Shown: piece after piece, positions 58,891-64,000 of the stretch
Layout of the letters: every line of letters begins with the position of its first letter
Numbering within the stretch: the stretch's first letter is position 1
Origin: Carnegiea gigantea
Taxonomy: Eukaryota > Streptophyta > Magnoliopsida > Caryophyllales > Cactaceae
Length of the DNA: 64,000 nucleotides
Reading direction: 5' to 3'
Assembly (NCBI GenBank): GCA_029747015.1
Contig: JAKOGI010002997.1
Location: 1-64,000, forward strand
Notes under the pieces: model-generated
What the model was told of the DNA's origin: nothing
Database searches by the model: none
Seen by the model: only the letters and a program-made list of their open reading frames with translations
Position numbers and translations under genes: made by a program

Positions 58891-59543
58891 TCGCTCTAAC
58901 ACCCCAGTTCGAAAGCAGGACTGGATATAAATTTTAAATTTTAAATTTTAATTTTATATCAATGCTTGATTAACAGAATGATTATTGAAAACATATAAAC
59001 TTGAATGAATAGTAATTCAAAAAAGAATTCAATTAAATGAATCAAACATGAATAGTAACATAGCGTGAATAGTAAAGCATAATATCTTAAATAGTAACTT
59101 TGAGCGAATTCATAGATAAAAAGATAAATGGTAAATTGCATAATGAATTGATTGAATAAACTTACTATTATTGAATTTTGGGGATGTCTTTTACAAGAAG
59201 ATAGAAGGTAAAAGGATATGGACCTAGGAAGGTAAAACAATACAAAGAAAATGCTCAGATATGGACCTAGGAAGGTAAAATAATGCAAAGAAAAGTAAAG
59301 TGAAAAGTAAACTAAAACATTTAAATGATATTATCTCTGACAGTTGAATAGTAAGAAGATAAAATCATTGAAGCATCTTAAATAGTAGCTGATTTTGAAC
59401 AGTTGTACGTGGCTATTTTGAATGGCTGATGACTGAAAGGCTTTTTAAAATCAGATAACTGCTGCTTGATTTTTTGTGACTGCATCCTTGTGATGGTTGA
59501 GTATTGGAAAATCAAGGGCCATTGCTATATAGTGTTTCCTGAG
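58891..59543 (+). repeat. Viral intergenic-like segment with TGAATAGT repeats
   Basis: 58,969-59,255 matches 26,733-27,045. A 43-bp unit is duplicated at 59,215-59,257 and 59,258-59,295. Its end runs directly into a primer-site-like motif at 59,544, so it may be the sequence upstream of the primer site. No convincing gene; a 109-aa minus-strand frame (58959-59288) is repeat-driven. Confidence 0.55.
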
Positions 59544-59654
59544 TGGTATCAAAGTTATCATCATCACCATCATCATCTTACTCTCTTTTACATTTAAGCA
59601 TGATGCATAATCAGAGTTTATATTCAGATAGAAGCTATTTCAAGCCAAATGATT
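59544..59654 (+). pseudogene. Primer-site-like motif and lineage I N-terminal start, short
   Basis: TGGTATCAAAG (59544-59554) is followed by a CAT-rich tract and the lineage I start near 59,590. The leader here is only ~45 nt against ~470 nt at 50,830, so most of it is deleted. Cut at about 59,655 by element E. Confidence 0.6.
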
Positions 59655-60595
59655 TACAAAGTAACAAAGTGAGTTCCTTGGTAACCTTATACTCGTTCCC
59701 CTTGCTTCTTAGGAGGAGAAAGGCTTTCTTTATGTTTAGGAAACCTCTAAGCTAGCTTAATCTAACAACGTTTACAAAGTACACTTAACTAAGCTAATCA
59801 CAGTCAATGAGTCTAGCTAAGAAAAAGGATAATGAATAAACTCATTCCTAAACATATTAATTAGCTTAAGGATGCTTCCTTGCACATAGAAGAGAGAGAA
59901 AAAGGCTATTGAGATCTCCCCCTTTATGGATAGCCATTCGGATGCACGTTGCCTTTCGTTCCTTGCTCCTTAGTGGCTAAACACTTTACTAGGCCAAAAG
60001 GAAGGCGTGATGATGTTTCTAACCACCATTAACAACCACTAAAGCAAACAAGTTGCCAGGTACACCCAAAAAGCAAGGAAAAACCACCTTGCTAACCAAC
60101 TGGGTGAGAGAGTCGAATTTCATCGATTTTTGTGCAGCCCTTTTGCCTTGGCTAAAGTCGATTTGACCTAGATTTCCTTACTTGGCGGGAAACCTTAGGA
60201 TGTTAACAAACCTCCCTACTAAGAAATCAAGGTTAAATAAGCCTTATGTTACCTAAAATGTTGAGCAAAGAAAATCGGGCATATTAAGTGCTAATCTAGC
60301 ACGATTTACAAAATAGCTTTGATCTTCACTTTAGACTTAACTTCACTTGAATTTCTCTACTGGTCATGATATATGACTTCCTTAGGAGCCAAAATATACA
60401 AACATATTGAACTTAAACCTTATGGAAGCCTAAGTAATCTTATACACAAAACTGGGCTACTTTGCTGAATTGAACCCGAGACCTTCTGTTTTGGACCCTA
60501 ACAGAATGTGGGTCATTTCTTAGACTTTGGTTGGCAAATGTGGATTACCTTGACTGATTTGGACCTCCAAATTACGTTGACTTGATGGACCTCCA
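59655..60595 (-). repeat. Partial 3' LTR of element E
   Basis: The first ~940 bp of an LTR about 1.46 kb long by comparison with the solo copy. It breaks off at a short ACAAAGTAAC match to viral sequence, suggesting illegitimate joining. Confidence 0.75.
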
Positions 60596-61490
60596 TCGTC
60601 CCCCCATTGTTTAGAAGAATTTGACCTCAAATCGGCTAGGTAATCATCTTGCAAATAAGGGCTCAAATCGGTCACATTGAATGTGGCTGAAATGCCAGTC
60701 TCTTGGTAAGTCAACCTTATAAGCATTGTCACTAACTCTTTGTAAGACCTCAAATGGACCATCAGCTCGTGCCATAAGCTTGCTCTTGCGTTTTGATGGG
60801 AAACACTCTTTTCTTAAGTGGATCCAAGCTAGATCTCCCAGTTGAGATACCTTCTTCATTCTATGCTTGTTTGCTTGGGCTTAATATGATGCATTACTCT
60901 TCTCAATTCTTCCCTTTACTTATTCATGGAACTTCTGGATTTCTTCCACTCACTTGGCAGCATGTACGCTTGGCTTTTAATCTAATAGTCGTGGAATAAG
61001 ATTAAGCAGATATAGGGGATCAATTCCATTGACCACTTTGAAAGGAGATAGACCTATAGGCTTGTTAGGTGCTTTATTATATACAAACTCAGAATGTGGA
61101 GGTAACAAATCCCAAATTTTAGTATGAGGTTTAATCAAAGCTCTTAAGAGTGTTCCCAAGTTTTGATTAGTAACCTCAGTTTGGTCGTCGTTTGTGGATG
61201 ACAGGTGGTACTATGCTTGAGCTTAGTACCCATTTTTTTCCATTAAGTAATCCAAAAGTGACTAAGAAACTTGGTATCCCAATTAGAAACAATGGATCTA
61301 GGAATACCAGTAATCTCATCACTTCTTTGAAGTACAACTCTGCAATATGTGTAGCATCATTGGTTTTGTGGTAGGGTGTGAAATAAGCCATCTTAGAAAA
61401 CCTATCCACCACAACAAAGATTGAATCTTTGTTCCTTTGGCTTTTAGCCAAGCCTAGGATAAAATCCATGCTTACATTAACCCATGGAAG
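60520..61490 (-). pseudogene. int: Integrase of element E, frameshifted
   Basis: The core starts [16 protein letters not shown] with the first catalytic Asp in [11 protein letters not shown] (61176-61469). The second Asp region is frameshifted and the third lies in the gap before 60977-61159. The C-terminal domain is split over 60644-60859 (DGPFEVLQ...AYKVDLP) and 60520-60762 ([10 protein letters not shown]). The tail after GDDGGPS is LTR-encoded, as in elements A-C. No chromodomain seen. Confidence 0.82.
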
Positions 61491-62408
61491 AGTGGGAACT
61501 GGTGAGGTAACAAGTACGACACCTTCTCACGATGTGCTAGACGTCCTTGTTCATGCCTGACGAGTAATAATGCTCTCTAAGCATCACAAGAGTTTTGCTT
61601 CCACCATAGTGGCGAGTTAATGAACCACCATGAACTTCACGAATCAAGAGTTCTCAAGTACTACACCTAGGAATGCATAAGCAAGTACCCTTGAACAACT
61701 ATCCTTCGTGAACCAAAAAATCATCTTTTAGGTGCTTTTGACAAGCTAAATAAAGCTCCGCAAAGTCTTCATCTTCAACATGTAAACACTTTAGGAGCTC
61801 AAAACCCAAAATACAAGCCTCTAACTGGAAAAATAACTGGTACCTCTGAGATAATGCGTTTTCACATTATTTAGCTTTCCTGATTTATGCTTGATTATGA
61901 AATGAAACAACTAGAAATACTCCACCCATTTTGCATGGCATGAGTTTAGTTTATGCTGCCCTTGAATATACTTCAAGGCCTTATGATTAGAATGCAAAAT
62001 AAACTCACTAGCCACCAAATAATGACTCTATTCCTCTAAGCAATGCAAAATAGAATTCTTTATTATAGGTAGAGTACTTTCTTCTTGAATCACATATGTT
62101 CTCACTACAAAAGCCGCATGCTTTCCTTCTTAAGTAAGAACACCACCTATACTTGCACCTGATGCATCACACTTAATCTCATAGACTTTATCAAAACATG
62201 ATAAAGCTAGCACCGTTGCTTGAGTTACCTTACTCTTGACTTCTTCAAAGACAGATGGGGCTTTAAGGGTCTATTTGAAGGATGTACCCTTAATAACCTT
62301 AGTCATAGGAGCTATAATTATACTGAAGTTCCTTGTGCACTACCTGTAAAAGGAAGCAAGTCCATGAAAACTACGTATATTATGAATGCTTTGTGGAATA
62401 GGCCATAT
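61491..62408 (-). pseudogene. RNase H and connector region of element E, decayed
   Basis: Between RT and integrase, where RNase H and the integrase N-terminal zinc domain belong. No frame above 60 aa was trusted; fragments of RNase H-like sequence are visible around 61,950-62,260 on the minus strand. Confidence 0.5.
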
Positions 62409-62997
62409 CTAAATAACCTCAATCTTGCTCTCGTCTGCTTTAATGCCGTGGCCAGTAATAATATAACCCAAGAAAGTCACCTCATTTGTGAAAAATGTGC
62501 ACTTCTTAAGGTTACAAAACAACTTCTCTCGTTCAAAAACCATCATAATCTGATTTAGATGGTTTTGGGGCACCCTCTCATCCGTACTATAAATTAGAAT
62601 GTCACCTGAAGTAAACAACCACAAATTGACCAATATAAGGTCTAAATACTTGATTCATTAACCTCATACAAGTACTTAAGGCATTGGATAAACCAAATGG
62701 CATAACTAGCCACTCAAAAAATCTTGCTTTCATCTTGAATGTGGTCTTCCATTCATCACCTTCTCTAATTCTCATTTGGTAGTAACCACTCCTCAAATCA
62801 AACTTAGAAAACACTTTAGAACTATATAATTCATCTAACATATCCTCAAGTATAGGTGTGGGATACCCATACTTGATTGTAATCTTATTTATTACACGGC
62901 TATCCACACACATGTGCATGCTGTCATCTTTCTTTAGAATAAGGAGGGCTGGAATGGCACATGCACTTAAGGACTGATGAACTAGTCCTTTAGACAT
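62409..62997 (-). pseudogene. rt: Reverse transcriptase of element E, frameshifted
   Basis: 62602-62997 shows [34 protein letters not shown] and MPFGLSNA in order, typical of Ty3/gypsy RT and close in style to CRM. The frame breaks at the Y-x-D-D site: the next piece (62409-62633) reads [11 protein letters not shown] is missing its N-terminal fingers at the 62,997 border. Confidence 0.85.
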
Positions 62998-63891
62998 TTT
63001 AACACCCCAAAATGCACATGTTTCATAGTTTGCATTCTGATTAATAAATCCCTAAATTAGGATTAATAAACTCGATGATGTAGGCGTTGCTGTCGTCCTA
63101 ATGAGGACAAGGCTTAAAACAATTACACCATAGATATTATAGTTGAGCATAGTTTAAGCCCATAAATGTTCAACACCATCCAAAGCCATACAAGTGTAGA
63201 TGAAAACAAGCATAGGGTTTACAAATCATAGTAGGAAAATCAACATTGTTGCTACAGTTCTAGTAATAAGATAACTCAAAATATATCTCTAAAAACATAA
63301 GTGAAATACATCATCACTAATCTGAGCAGGGCCCCTTGCTCACTTATCATCCTCAATAGGTTTGCTAGCATGGGGGCAGTTCATTTAGCACTTCCCTAAA
63401 ACAAAACATAGCGAACATTTCAAAATGTGAGTCGAAGCTCAGTACGTGCATTCCTGTACTGTTAAATGATCATTGAAATATTGATTGGGCCACATTACAA
63501 TTCATTTTAATTTAAAATAGGGAATGTGATGAATGTAAAAGTGCATTGCTAGTTATTATTTGGTAGTGAACTCCTATGAACTGATACAATCTGTAGATAG
63601 GTGTATACCTGCCAGGTCAATTAGGAAACTTGACCTGCGGCCTCGTGGATAACTGAAGGGCAATGGCTTATAACTGATAACTGATGGGGTCACTAATTAC
63701 GTGATCAATCACTAATTAAACTGATTCATTTATGTACTTACCAAAACATTATAATTTTGATAAATATTTTTTGATTGCTAAAGACATAGATAATGAATGT
63801 ACTTGAAGTCTTTAAAATGTAATCTCACTTGATAACACTTATGTAGAATGGGAAACTATAGACTTGGCCCCGTTTTTGCTTAACTAATATT
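62998..63891 (-). repeat. LTR-like segment (element D superfamily), minus strand
   Basis: Read on the minus strand it ends GCATTTTGGGGTGTTAA, matching the element D LTR end GCATTTTGGGGGTGTTACA, and carries the ACGTACTGAGCTTCGACTCAC-like tract also found in D near 34,390. The rest has no recognised coding. It is interrupted on the right by a SINE. Confidence 0.55.
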
Positions 63892-64000
63892 AAAAAAAAA
63901 AGGCAGCCCAGTGCACAAGCATCCCGCATTCGCGCAAGGTCCGGGGAAGGGCCGCACCCCAAGGGGTGAATTATAAGCAGCCTAACCTGATTTTATCAGT
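63892..64000 (-). mobile_element. Au-type SINE, 3' part, cut by window edge
   Basis: An A-run (T-tail on the minus strand) is followed by GGCAGCCCAGTGCACAAGC and GGTCCGGGGAAGGGCCG, the well-known 3' body of plant Au SINEs. The tRNA-related head with A and B boxes lies beyond the window. Non-coding, Pol III type; mobilised by LINE enzymes. Confidence 0.75.

Larger units (their letters stand above)
59655..62997 (-). mobile_element. Element E: truncated CRM-like Ty3/gypsy retrotransposon
   Basis: Minus-strand order from the right: RT (62,997 down), RNase H region, integrase, purine tract (complement of CGTCCCCCCATT, near 60,597-60,608), partial 3' LTR (60,595 down to about 59,655). Gag, protease and the 5' LTR are absent; RT is cut at 62,997 where another LTR-like end abuts. 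The LTR begins TGGAGGTCC on the minus strand and matches the solo LTR at 54,201. Confidence 0.82.

Noticed and set aside
58959..59288. 109-aa hydrophobic minus-strand frame
   Set aside because: It overlaps the TGAATAGT and 43-bp repeats and is not kept at 26,733-27,045; composition artefact.

Overview
This is plant nuclear repeat DNA. It carries LTR retrotransposons primed by initiator tRNA-Met, a CACTA transposon, a tRNA-derived SINE and a large block of decayed endogenous caulimovirids (plant pararetroviruses). No host gene, rRNA, tRNA or CRISPR array is visible. The species cannot be named. The TGATG...CATCA LTR ends, the ORFs that run through the polypurine tract into the 3' LTR and the reverse transcriptase style resemble the CRM chromovirus lineage of Ty3/gypsy, so a pericentromeric location is possible but unproven.

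Layout, 1-17,107: a retrotransposon nest. Family A (+ strand) is internal copy A1 (cut by the window edge), LTR 1945-3074, internal copy A2, LTR 5157-9345. Both internal copies keep only gag and protease, joined straight to the last codons of pol. LTR A2 is split by element C (6103-9208, minus strand, perfect 5-bp TSD CAAGG), which keeps integrase between its LTRs. Family B (minus strand) is LTR-internal-LTR-internal-LTR over 9346-17107, again gag-protease only. B1 has an intact 687-aa ORF; B2 is broken. Families A and B share alternating GC-rich palindromes in their leaders.

Layout, 17,108-59,655: a mosaic of two endogenous caulimovirid lineages. Lineage II (17,108-19,719; 26,736-36,300) shows capsid-like, reverse transcriptase, RNase H, a downstream ORF and a TATA-containing intergenic promoter. 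Lineage I occupies most of the rest, with N-terminal region, capsid, zinc knuckle, coiled coil, protease, RT, RNase H and a 3' tail. A lineage I segment (tRNA primer site, leader, N-terminus and first half of capsid) is inverted at the same two breakpoints in three separate blocks, and 37.5-58.9 kb forms an imperfect palindrome centred near 45.4 kb. All viral ORFs are broken by many stops and frameshifts. Later insertions are a Tekay-like element with a 3.4-kb LTR (31,067-34,820), a truncated LTR (about 36,303-37,512), a CACTA element (45,807-49,407, TSD CTA) and a solo LTR (54,201-55,659).

Layout, 59,655-64,000: a broken minus-strand CRM-like element E (partial LTR, integrase, RT), then an LTR-like end on the minus strand and an Au-type SINE cut by the window edge.

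Nothing here works as an operon. The proteins that remain readable are gag and protease of non-autonomous elements. These would need enzymes from full relatives; element C, which shares LTR sequence with B, is a remnant of a possible partner.
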